A DNA stretch of 64,000 nt from Heterodera schachtii. Its lineage: Eukaryota > Nematoda > Chromadorea > Rhabditida > Heteroderidae. The notes beneath the pieces are model-generated. The model was not told where the DNA came from and made no database searches. It saw nothing but the letters and a program-made list of their open reading frames with translations. The stretch's first letter is position 1, and the number at the start of each line of letters is the position of its first letter. The translations under genes and the position numbers were made by a program. Shown here piece after piece: positions 31,401 to 42,089 of this stretch. The DNA is taken from assembly GCA_023374025.1 (NCBI GenBank), contig SIJG01000061.1, positions 576,853 through 640,852 of the forward strand, read 5' to 3'.

Positions 31401-34400
31401 TAATTCCAATAATTAATTACTTAAAATTAAAGATCACCTCCAGCTTCGTTGAATTTTTACTCCAAAATAAATCTAGACTATTCATCAAAATTGGGTTTTA
31501 ATTATGATAAATTTTAAAATAAATTTTAAATATACAGTGTTTAAAAAAATTAAGAATAAATATATTATGAATGTCGATAAATATCCACCAAAAGACAATA
31601 AAACCATTGTCAAACAACTTCAAAAAATTCGCTCAGTTCATCGAGAAAAAATGTTTTATGATTTAAAATATTCATCATGATTTTCTTGTTTAAGAACACC
31701 ATTTAATATAGATTATTAAAATTTTAAATAGAAAAAATCTTTTAATCTAAATACTGACAAAATACCTTAAAAATTAAAAGTATTCATATAAAAAGAATAT
31801 TTTATAAAAAAATAAGAAAATTTCTATTCTTAAGACAAATCAAAGAAATGATTTTTTTAAATATATAAAACAATATTAGTAATGCAATTAAAAATAATTA
31901 ACTAAATAGCAATTCGGAGCGTCAATTGTTCTCCAGGAAAATAGGGAAATATACAATTTAAAAATCACTCTAAATTAATTAAAATATTTTTACACTAAAT
32001 TTGAACTATGATTCAAAAAGAGAAAAAATACTGAGCCAAGGTGCAAATGCCTTTATAATTATGATTGTAACTAAATACATAATATACTAAGTAGAAAAGA
32101 AATCAAAATAAAACTAAACATTTTTATAGGCAATTAGTAGGGCTCGGAAAAATATGGATATAAAATCGCAAAATATGGCCATAAATATTAAAAAAGAAAC
32201 TGAGATCCGAGTACAACAGGGCGCGACGCGACGTTGAAGTATAAAAAAAAATTAAATATAATGCAAAGCTCAGAAATAAATTATTAATTTTGCAGCAATT
32301 TTTCTAAATTTTACTTCGGCTGCTTATAAAAGATAGCTTTAAAAAAATTAGGATATAAATAGAGATTTTTTAATGATAACAACAAATCAAGGTAGTATAA
32401 TAAGAAAGAATTAGTAATCAGCTATCTTGAAATATATAAATTAATTTGAATTTTTTCCGTGTAAAAAGTGTCGTCGAACTTAAAATACTTTTTTATGAAT
32501 AATTTTAAGTATGCCTAGTATTTAGGGTTTAAATTTTTTGTGAAAATTTGATTGCATAAATTATAACCAAAATTTCTTATTTTAAGAAAAAACAAAAATT
32601 CATCATAAATTAAATAAATTGCAATCAGTAAAGAGCTTAATGATATTGTATTGTTTAAAATCAAATTTATATTGTAATTTTTTATGACTACATTGGTTTT
32701 TATCAAAAATAATGAAAGTTTAGGATGATTCTTAAAAATAATTTATATAAAAATAACCGGTAGCACAAAAGTTGTGTTTAAAATAAAATCTAGCAAATGT
32801 TAAATACATATTATAAAAAACTACAAAAAATAATATCTGTATTTAAACTTATTAAGTTAAAACTAATAAATGTAAATAAAATTATTTAAAATAATTTACA
32901 TACCTAATTATTCTTAAATAAATTTTTCCTTTTCAAATAACATAGTCCGGACTCCGGATTCAAAGCAGCGTCAACGAGCAATATTATATAAATTTTATTA
33001 ATAAATTGGTAATATTTTAAATAAAATTTGACATTTAAAAATAAAAAAATTGGAATTAAAATATTTTAAATAATAAAAAACTAATGGGAAATGAAAATAA
33101 GTGCCAAATTTTATGAATTAATCCAAATTCGAAATAAGAAATAATAAAACAAAGTATCGCAAAATCACTCGTTGATGAAATATGAGTTAGAATACATTTA
33201 AAATGTGAATTAAGAATATTAATATGAATGAAGGAGGCCCAACATTCATTTACAAAAAACTCTTGATTTAACCTAAGAAAATAAATTAAGACCAATTTTT
33301 CAAAATATCTCTATAATATTTTAAAGATTACAATTTTAAATGCGACCTGCGAAATTCAAAATGCAAGGGTAAACTATAATAATATCAAAAATTTCAGGTG
33401 AACCTTACCGTGAAGATCATTAATTAATTAATGTTTTTGCAATTATTCTAATGTTTTTTCGGCTTTTTAAAAAGATATTTTAATATAAAAAAATAATGCC
33501 GTAAATTGGAAATGATAATATAAAACAACTATATTTGGCTGAATAGATGATTTTTATAAAATATATCTCATAAATATTTATTAAATTACACTGTAACAAA
33601 AAATGATGGAAAATTCGTCAGAATGGATGAATAAATTTAATAACATTATTAAATTTTTTTTAAAAAATGGCACAAAGTCTATCAAAAATTACCGAAAAGA
33701 ATTTAAAAATTACATAATAAATAAATTTTAGTTTTTTATTGTTTTATATTCATAATAACTTAATAAACAAAAAAAAGAATAAAAAAACCTTTTAGAAACA
33801 TCAGAATCAATAATGATGCATTTGACAAGAGAATAATTAAAATATTTATTGAATAAAAACAAATAAAGGCAAATTAATATTATTAATTTGATGAAAGAAG
33901 CTTTTCCATGAAATACACAATCTTGCGATTCAATCCAAGGGAAAATAAATATAGGTCAATTTTTTTTCAAATATCTATAATATTTTAAAGATAACAATTT
34001 TTTAATATGATTTGTGTAATTCATAAATGTAATTGTAATCATTAATATTGGAAATTAATAAAACATGGACTATTTTCAAAATAAATATTCCATTATTTTA
34101 AACAAAAAATACTAATTATTAGTTTTATATCTGTATTGCCATGAAAAATTAGGTCATACAGGAAAATAAAAAAAATTCACATTCTCTATGCAAATTTAAA
34201 ATATTTAACCTTAAAAATGAGTTTTTCACAGCACATAAATTACAAATTCACTTAAAGAATTGAACAAGTGTTTATTTCGAAAAGGTTTGCAAAATTTTAA
34301 AAAAATATATAAACATATTATAAAAAATAATGTAGTTTTAACTAAACTGTAGTTGTAATAAAATAATCTAATGTAAAAAATAAAAAATATTAAGAAAAAT

Positions 34401-35604
34401 TATTAGTGTTTTTTAATCATTGTTTGTTTTATCAAAAAAATTCAATTGAACTTAAATTAAATATCTTAATTGGTATTATGAATAATAATCTAATAAAGAA
34501 TATTAACTGAGAAAATTGCAATAAATTTAAGACAAAAAACAAAGGCATCTTTTTGAAGGTTCAGGATGTGACCATGATATTAATAAGAAATTCATCAATT
34601 AGAAACCTGATAAAATAATTCTTATACTTATATCCTAGAAAATAAATTAAGTATGCTTTTTTTTATTGTGAAAGAAGCAATAAGAAATAAACTAAAAAAT
34701 ATACTGAAAATGTAAATAAAAAAAACTGAAATGATAATAGTTTTAGTTGAAAATTATACAAATAATTTTTCAAAATATTTATAACGTGATTGCTGATGAA
34801 ATTATAAGAAAAAGATATTCTGAAAAAGAAGAAAAAATATTGATTTACTTTATTTTAATATTAATAAAATATTTTATCAAAATATGAGATTGAAAATAGA
34901 TAAAACAAAAAAAATATTTTGCAAGTGGCGTCACCACAATCAGAGTTGAAATGCATGAAAAGAAGAATGTATGGATAAAAATAAAAAAGAAAACCCTGCT
35001 TTTTTCTGTAAATAAAATTACAATTATCAATAAAAATAATATCAAGAACAAAAAAGGCTTTGTTAAAAATAAGTAGGACACAGATAAAATTGTCTCGAGC
35101 CCGAGGGAAGAAAGATTTTCACCTTATATTATAAAAGTAACAAAAACATAAAAATTAACTAAAAAAAAATTAAATTTAATAATAAGTTAAAAATAATTTG
35201 AATAATCGTAATAAAATGATAAAATTTTGCAATTAAAGGGGTTCAACAAAGTTCAATAATAAAAATGGTAATATTCTACTGGATTAATCTATCGAAAACT
35301 TTAATATAATATAGTTATCCACGGTAAAACATTTATTGTAGCTTTCCTTAATGTAGAACACTCACGAAAACAAAAAAATTATTCAAAAATAATGTAATTC
35401 ATTTAATGTAAAGAGAGAGGGCTGTTATCTATAAATCAGTAAATTAAATATCTTTAAACAAAAAATGAAAAATTTAAAATAATTAGAACTTAATTAAATG
35501 ATAATACTTAAAGTCGGTTAACTAAAAACTATATCAGGGAATAATGTAAAATTTGTACATGTTAAAGCATCATTCGACACATAACACTTTGAGGAATTCA
35601 CAAG
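28491..35604. repeat. A-rich non-coding DNA with diverged duplications
   Basis: No gene is supportable. Diverged direct repeats are visible: 29390-29720 against 31310-31660, about 30380-30520 against 31045-31165 (shared CCTAAAAATCTCAGAGC and AAGGTCATATGC), and about 33270-33360 against 33940-34020. The + strand is strongly A-rich throughout. Confidence 0.5.
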
Positions 35605-35609
35605 ACAGA

Positions 35610-35880
35610 AGTCGTAAAAAAAGAAAGAAATGTTGTCGGGACTTTTACTAATGTTGTTGTACAGCACACAGCAAAACACAACAGCCCAAAGCAAACACAA
35701 CAAAACAGCCCAATGCCGAAGATAATTATTTATTTCAATTAAAATAAGGCGAGGACAAATCAATAGGGAAACTGCCGAATGCATAAACTAACAACTAACC
35801 ATCACACAAAATCACAAACAAAAATGACACAAATAAAACAACAAAACGCCAAATATATTTTAAATCACAATAATATCACA
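35610..35880 (-). repeat. 3' LTR of the gag-only element
   Basis: Nearly identical to 37835-38106 apart from a few substitutions and short indels. In element sense it runs TGTGATATTATTG to TTACGACT. The small divergence between the LTRs implies a fairly recent insertion. Confidence 0.9.
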
Positions 35881-35962
35881 TCCTCGCCCTCTACGAAGCG
35901 ATGTCCTCAGCGCTTTGGGCTCATCGGTAGTGCATTCGGTGTTGAAAGGGGCGGCAAGGGTG

Positions 35963-37363
35963 TCAGCAGTGGATCGGTTCGGCATTGAGTCGCGTTGTAT
36001 AGTCAGATCTGTAAAAACAACGGACGAAACGGAAATCTGCCCTTTTTTCTGGCCTTATGATTCCATCAGTGGCAGCTTGCGCACACTTCCGATCATCAAT
36101 TGGAAAGTTCGGACTTTTGCCGATTTTCAACCAATTTCCAAAATTCGTTGCTGCGACTTCCACCAATTCCTCCCCGGCCTTCGGCGAAAAAATTGTCCTC
36201 AATTTTCCATTCCGTCCTTTCACTTCGTCGGTGCTGCTTATTGAGCCTTTGCTTTTCCAGATTCGTCTACACTTTGACTTTTCCTTCGAGAATGTGCCGG
36301 CGAGCAAAGCCAAGGCAGCAACCATAGCATTCAAAAACCATTTTGGAATTTCCGGCGAATTTTCCTTAATTTTTGTTGCTTTTACGCTACAACTTGACGA
36401 CGACGAATTGCGCTGTCGGTTGGACGCTTTCCGTTTTGGTCCAGCTTCCACGTTCGTTCGTTGTGCCGGTGATTGGTTCGACAACCGCAAATCATTCGGT
36501 TTCTTCTCAGCTTCTGTTCTTCGAAAATCGCCGCCTTTTTTCACAAAATTTTGGTACTGCGGCGATTTTGGTGGACATTTGAATTGCTTCCGCTCAAAGG
36601 AAAGTCTACAATTTCGGGAGATGTGACCCATTTGGTTGCAGTTGTAGCACACAATTCGGTTTGTCCTAGGCGCGAAATTTTTTTGTGGTTGAACTGTCGA
36701 TTTTTGTTGAAAATTTGGCCGGTGCTCTTTTCCAAATTCAGCCGACTTAGTGGCTTTTTGCACTGCCTCAGCTCGTACAGCAAGAGCGACAAAACTGTCG
36801 AAGCTCATGCCTGGGCGGCGAGCTAATTCCAAACCGACCGTAATTTCCGGGTTTTCCATAGCACGAATTAGGTGCTTTACTGCAAATTCATCGACGAAAT
36901 TTGGGGGCAAACCTGGATAAGCACATTCAACAACTCCATGAAGTCGTTCGGCGAATTGGTCCAAAGATTCGTCCGGTTGTCGCTTCACGCCAGCCCACAA
37001 TTCATTGAATGCCTGCATTTCGGTGCAGTCCCATTCGTTCAAAATTTCCTCCATTCTGCGGCAAATTTCGTTGAATTTGTTCGGCCGATGTTTCATAGCG
37101 GCGGCAAAAGCGCGCTCTGCTTTTCCACTCATTTTGCTTTCCAACGCTGAAATTCGGCGACTCTCCGGCCATTCTTCTGTAGCCGACGAAAATTTTTTGA
37201 AAAATTTCCGTATTTGGCTGCGTCCTTCCGTTCCATCCAACTCAGGTAGTCGTTCCATTGTTAGGACGAACTCCAACGCGCCAATTTGCTTTCCTTCTTG
37301 CCTCTGCGGTTGTTCCATCCGATGCCCTTTGCCCGATGTTTCGTTTTGATGAAAATGTTGCAT
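35963..37363 (-). CDS. gag: Gag polyprotein with CCHC zinc knuckle
   Basis: 466 aa. The capsid-like N-terminal half is helical (AERAFAAAMKHRP, NELWAGVKRQPDESLDQFAE, the usual retrotransposon Gag pattern) and is followed by one zinc knuckle CYNCNQMGHISRNC, the CX2CX4HX4C nucleocapsid motif. After it comes a basic Ser-rich linker, a short hydrophobic segment (WFLNAMVAALALLAGTF) and a charged tail of about 105 aa with no enzymatic motif. It would package element RNA into particles. The tail may be the remnant of the next reading frame left after loss of pol, or an acquired membrane anchor. ATG at 37363 is the first in frame; the long leader lies upstream. Confidence 0.88.
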   Translation of the reverse strand: MQHFHQNETSGKGHRMEQPQRQEGKQIGALEFVLTMERLPELDGTEGRSQIRKFFKKFSSATEEWPESRRISALESKMSGKAERAFAAAMKHRPNKFNEICRRMEEILNEWDCTEMQAFNELWAGVKRQPDESLDQFAERLHGVVECAYPGLPPNFVDEFAVKHLIRAMENPEITVGLELARRPGMSFDSFVALAVRAEAVQKATKSAEFGKEHRPNFQQKSTVQPQKNFAPRTNRIVCYNCNQMGHISRNCRLSFERKQFKCPPKSPQYQNFVKKGGDFRRTEAEKKPNDLRLSNQSPAQRTNVEAGPKRKASNRQRNSSSSSCSVKATKIKENSPEIPKWFLNAMVAALALLAGTFSKEKSKCRRIWKSKGSISSTDEVKGRNGKLRTIFSPKAGEELVEVAATNFGNWLKIGKSPNFPIDDRKCAQAATDGIIRPEKRADFRFVRCFYRSDYTTRLNAEPIHC

Positions 37364-37371
37364 GTCGAAAT

Positions 37372-37766
37372 GGGATTTACTTTTCCCGGTTTTAACAGTC
37401 AGTTTTTGTCGACGGATTTACTTTACCGGACTGACAAAATGCGTGATTTGTTTCACGGTTTCCTTTTGAAGTGACGAGGGATTGCTTTTCCCGTTTTCGA
37501 AAAAGATTCCGGCTTTTCCGTCTGCTTCTCAAGTCGTTTCCGGGTTTTTTGTTCACCCCTTTTTGTAGATAGTGCGTTGAAGTTTGGGGGATTTGTCTCC
37601 CGTTCTTCAGAAAGTGCAGAAAATGTCGCTAGGGCTCGTCTAATCGTGGGTTTTACTTTACCCTTTTATAAAATTTAGCTGTCCACAGTCGGTTGATTCG
37701 GCTTTTCTCTTGCCAGGAATTTGTTTTCCTTTTTTCCACCACTTGTCGAGGGATTTACTTTTCCCT
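37372..37766 (-). promoter_or_regulatory. array of about nine covarying hairpins in the gag leader
   Basis: Short inverted repeats with similar loops but different stems: GGGATTTACTTTTCCC (37372), CGGATTTACTTTACCG (37413), CGTGATTTGTTTCACG (37442), GGGATTGCTTTTCCC (37478), GGGTTTTTTGTTCACCC (37542), GGGATTTGTCTCCC (about 37588), GGGTTTTACTTTACCC (37648), AGGAATTTGTTTTCCT (37715), AGGGATTTACTTTTCCCT (37749). Stem bases change in pairs, so structure rather than sequence seems conserved. It lies between primer-binding site and gag start, where packaging signals sit in related elements. Confidence 0.6.
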
Positions 37767-37816
37767 ATTTTCAATTCGAGGCCACGTCCAAATTGTTTTT
37801 GTCCACTGCTGATTCA

Positions 37817-37834
37817 CCAGTGCCAGGAGCGCCA
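37817..37834 (-). promoter_or_regulatory. primer-binding site
   Basis: TGGCGCTCCTGGCACTGG in element sense starts with the TGG that pairs with a tRNA CCA end and directly abuts the LTR. The primer tRNA is not identified. Confidence 0.7.
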
Positions 37835-38106
37835 AGTCGTAATAAAACAAAGAAATGTTGTCGGGACTTTTAATAATGTTGTTGTGCAGCACACAGCAAA
37901 ACACAACAGCCCAAAGCAAACACAACAAAACAGCCCAATGCCGAAGATAATTATTTATTTCAATTAAAATAAGGCGAGGACAAATCAATAGGGGAACTGC
38001 CGACTGCATAAACTAACAACTGACCATCACACAAATCACAAACAAAAATGAACACAAAATAAAACAACAAAACGCCAAATATAATTTAAATCACAATAAT
38101 ATCACA
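37835..38106 (-). repeat. 5' LTR of the gag-only element
   Basis: The 5' LTR in element sense, directly followed (towards lower coordinates) by the primer-binding site. Confidence 0.9.
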
Positions 38107-38110
38107 CAGA

Positions 38111-41100
38111 CAAAGTCAAACTCACAACGCAACTGATTTGAGAGTATAATGTAAGATTGTTGATGCAAATACGCAATAAAATTTTTTTTCTTTAGTTATA
38201 TCAAAAAAATATATATAAAAATTTTGAACTCATCTTAATTTAAAAATACATTAATTTTATTAATAAATATTTATATAAAAACTTATCCTCAAATATTAAC
38301 GAAATCACCAAAAAAATTCAACAGCACGTAATACAAGGTAAAATATTTATTATTTAATTTTAAAATTTTCAGTTTTACCGGCATGGCCATGAGAATACTA
38401 AAAATAATATCAAGAACAAAAAGGCTTTGCATTTATTTCTTCGCTAAATCAAAAAAAAAGTAAACGAATTAGGTTTACTGAATTCTATGGTATTAGCGAG
38501 TTCGTCAGATAATTTGTCAAGGAGCAATAACAAAAAAATATGATTTTTTCATCTATTGAATATTTTCAAAAATTAATATAATACTAATTACCCTTGAAAA
38601 TAATTATTTATAAAAAATAATGATAATAAAAAATGAATGAAGTATGTTTAAAATATTGAATAAAAATAGTAAATTATAAGCTAATTACTAAAATAAAGGT
38701 ATAAAAAATATCCATTAAAAATTTTCACCTTATATTATAAAGTGACTAAAAATGGTCCAAAGTTCCCGAGTAAAAAAAAACAGCTGACTGTATGCAAGAT
38801 AAAAAAGTTTTCAAATAATTAAAATTTTCATTACTTAATACAAAATAAAATCAATAATTGAATATTCGAAAGTGAACCTTCGGCATAAATGTGGCAAGTG
38901 AATAAATTTTACTCAAATAATTTAAAACCAAATTGTAATTGATCAGAAAAATAAATAAAATGGGAATTGAATACACCAATTGAATAGTTGACAAAATCTA
39001 ATATAGCGTTCGAAGTGTATCAGACTTAGCGAAAACGTGTCAAAATTTATATTGTGGAAGGCAAGTTAAAATGCAAATTAATATACCAATTAAACATTTT
39101 ATATTTTTATAAACACTTCTTGAAAATATAAATTAATAGCAATTAAAGACACAAAAAATTAATTAATAAAGGAATAAAAGAAATGTAATATGTTTAAAAT
39201 GAAAGAATTAGCCCCGAATGATGATGATAGCTGACTAGATACAAGACAAAAAAATTCTCAAATAATTAAAGTTTTCATTAATTAATACAATATTAAAAAT
39301 CATAATTATACACATGAATAAATTTAAAAAATTTCTACTAATTTAAAGGGAAAAAATATTTCTTAATTTGTAACACAATATACTAAAAATATATATTTAA
39401 AAATTTTTAAATCTAATCGAGTACAAATTAAAATAGAACATTAATAATGAAAATTAAAACCCCAGGAATAATTTAGGTTCGAAAGGCGGAGCAGTCCTAA
39501 ACTTGAGTTTTTATCAAAGAAATTCATAAATATTTATTATATTACACATTTAATTGATGAAAGCTCGGCATTAATTTTTGGATGAAATTCAATTAATTGA
39601 ATGTTCAAAGTATGCTTGTAATTTTTTACAATCTTTCTTCTTACTATACATGTGAGCAAAAGTTTGCATAAAAAGTTCCAAATTAAAAGTTCACATTAAA
39701 ATTTTAATTTGTTTTGAAGGAAATTTTTTAACAAATTGAATAATTAAAATCAATGGAATGAATGAAATTTTAAATTATTGATTTTATTGCTTCAAATAAG
39801 GTAATATTACAAAAAGTAAATGAAATTTTATCAGGAAATATTAAGAAAAATGTATACATGTTGAACTACAAATTTGTTAAAATTATAATTCACATAACTT
39901 CAGTTATTGAATAGATGAATAATGAATGGAAGACGAAAAAAACGAATCAAAAACCACTAAGAAAAGTTAATTAAATATCTGGACAATATAACCTGTGCAA
40001 TTTAAAACTATCACCGAGATAAACAGTTGGAATTCCGTATAGCCACGACAAAAAATAAAAAAACAACTAAGCAGAAATATAATAATTATAGATAAAATTC
40101 AATACTTTTTTAATTAATTTTTTTTAAGAATCATAAAAACTAAACTATCTTGATTATTCAATATATAAAATAATAATATTACTTGAAAATTAAAAAAGAT
40201 ATATTTAGAAAACAAATAATTTTGTTAATCATAAAAGTTCTTTAAATGAATCAATGAAATAAAATAGAATAAAAATATGAACGGATAATTAAAACGAATA
40301 TTAAACAATTTAATTGGCTGACCATTTATTTAAATTAAAAGAAGTTTCATTCGATTATTCTGGAGATCTAGAAGACAAACAATAAAAGTAAAAATATTAA
40401 CTGTTATGGCTGATTTGAAAAAGGAATTTCATTTTTAAGAAAAACATATGTTTGTAAATAAACCTTATGTTCATAAACACACACAAAAAGTTAAAATTTT
40501 AAATATCGGTGGCATTTTCATTAATTATTATATAAAAAATTAATAAATGAAACATTTTATAAAAATAGAAAATGAACCTAAAACATTTAAAAAGTAACAA
40601 ATATACATAATTTCAATCTGAAGCAATACAGTACACTGGTAATCTCGGCATGAATTTAATGAAAAGTAAAAATAGAAAATTTTAGACGAATGTTATTCCG
40701 GAAAGGAAAGTGAAGGAATTTCCTGGGTTTCAATGCACAATTTTTGATGGATATTTTAAATATTTAAAATAAATAAACTCTTAAATTTCTTTTGAAGAAT
40801 ATACCATAATAAATTAAACCTAATACTAAACGGTAAAATAATTTGAATATCAATGCGGACGCAGGACAATTTTGCCATTTCCCCGAGAAATGGGAAGCGC
40901 GCACACCTTTTTAAAAATAATTTTAAGTGCATCAAAAATTTGCTATTAAGAAATTCGCCTAAAAAAAATTATTAATCAATTTTTTATTATTTACTAAAAG
41001 AAAATTATGTAATAATTTAAAATTTTAATGCTAGCTTTATTTTTTAAATTTATTGCTTTTTCTTTTTATTAGATATTCTTTTCTATAAATCATTAATTGG

Positions 41101-41141
41101 ATCTTTTTATTAGCCTGTAGATTTTTTAAATTAATTTATAA
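38111..41141. other. A-rich non-coding DNA
   Basis: No gene, RNA or mobile-element signature recognised. The + strand is A-rich, as in 28.5-35.6 kb. Confidence 0.45.
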
Positions 41142-41419
41142 TGTTGTGTCTTTTGTCCGAGCGAATAAGACCAACAAATAAAATATTTATTTACGAGAAG
41201 TCAAATAACAATAATAAAATAAAATGGCGAATGGATGGATGGAGAATGAATAAAATAATAAAAGTGAAGACGGAGAAGAAGAAGTGAACATGGGGGAAGG
41301 GAACACGCCTTTTAAATAGACAAAGTGAGGGGGAGGAACGAAGGAGAAAAGGGGGACATGCAAATGTCAATAAATCGATAAATGACCAAGGGCAAAGTAC
41401 GTTTGGTCTTTCTCCAACA
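41142..41419 (-). repeat. probable 3' LTR of a truncated Ty3-like element
   Basis: In element sense the 278-bp stretch runs TGTTGGAGAAAG to GACACAACA and is immediately preceded by a purine-rich tract GAGAAGGGAGG, the expected polypurine tract next to a TG-starting LTR. The partner LTR is not in the window, so the outer limit is inferred from the TG...CA ends. Confidence 0.55.
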
Positions 41420-41450
41420 CCTCCCTTCTCGAGATTGAAACATCCTCGTT

Positions 41451-42089
41451 TCAATTTGGCGTGTAGCGTTTGACCGGCTTCGGCACGCGTTGGGAACGCC
41501 GGACGCCGATGGGGCTTTTAGCCTTTTGCCGATCCTGATCAACAACAGGTGGAGTTCGCTGATCGATGGCTGCGTGTTGGCGTGGCGGTGTCCTTTGATT
41601 TGGCTCAATGGACAATTCTTCCTGAATGGGGGGTGCCAAATTCGAATTGTCCTCAAAATTCAATCGGTGCCGAAGCTGGTTGGCATGTCGATGGACAATT
41701 CGGCCGAGTGTTGGCACGTGGACACGGTAGGTAGGCGAATTGTTGAGCCTTTCTACAATTGTACCCTGTAGCAAATGGCTTTTTCCAAAGCGATAGTTCA
41801 AGAGCAGGACGGGATCCGTTGGGAGAAACTCAATAGCTTTTGTGCCATGGTTCCGATCGAATTGCTGTGTCATTTTGGCTGAATAGTCCTTTTGGTGCTG
41901 CTTGAACTTACATTTTTCAAATTTCTCCGACTGATCAGTTTGTCCTTTTGGGTGGACGAGTGCCAATTTGGTGCGGAGTTTCCGTCCAAGGAACAACTGA
42001 TCAGGCGAATATCCGTCGATGGCAGAATTTGGCGTTGATCTGTAGGAGAGCAGCACTTTTTCGAGGCTGTTCTTGTCGCCTTTGCACAA
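41451..42089 (-). pseudogene. pol: C-terminal fragment of Ty3/gypsy integrase
   Basis: 212 aa open frame with LLSYRSTPNSAIDGYSPDQL, LFLGRKLRTKL and a GPY/F-like region (DPVLLLNYRFGK, LLQGTIVERLNNSPTYRVHV), the C-terminal third of a Ty3-type integrase, ending in a Pro/Gln-rich tail. The catalytic core is missing because the frame is cut by the left arm of the 42088-44495 inverted repeat. It is followed by a polypurine tract and the probable LTR. Confidence 0.85.

Larger units (their letters stand above)
35605..38110 (-). mobile_element. gag-only LTR retrotransposon
   Basis: Two LTRs of about 270 bp (35610-35880 and 37835-38106) flank a 1.95-kb interior with a single gag ORF on the minus strand. 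The flanking ACAGA at 35605-35609 and 38106-38110 is a perfect 5-bp target duplication (or 4-bp CAGA if the LTR starts with TG). An 18-nt primer-binding site, TGGCGCTCCTGGCACTGG in element sense, touches the right-hand 5' LTR. No protease, reverse transcriptase or integrase is present. This is the structure described as TR-GAG or non-autonomous LTR elements, which need proteins from relatives. Confidence 0.9.

Noticed and set aside
35915..37349. Long + strand ORFs across the gag region
   Set aside because: They are antisense shadows of the 466-aa Gag frame, which has the zinc knuckle and normal Gag composition.
37372..37766. CRISPR-like array in the gag leader
   Set aside because: Units are short, unevenly spaced, variable in sequence and in a eukaryotic retrotransposon; paired stem changes show hairpins, not CRISPR repeats.
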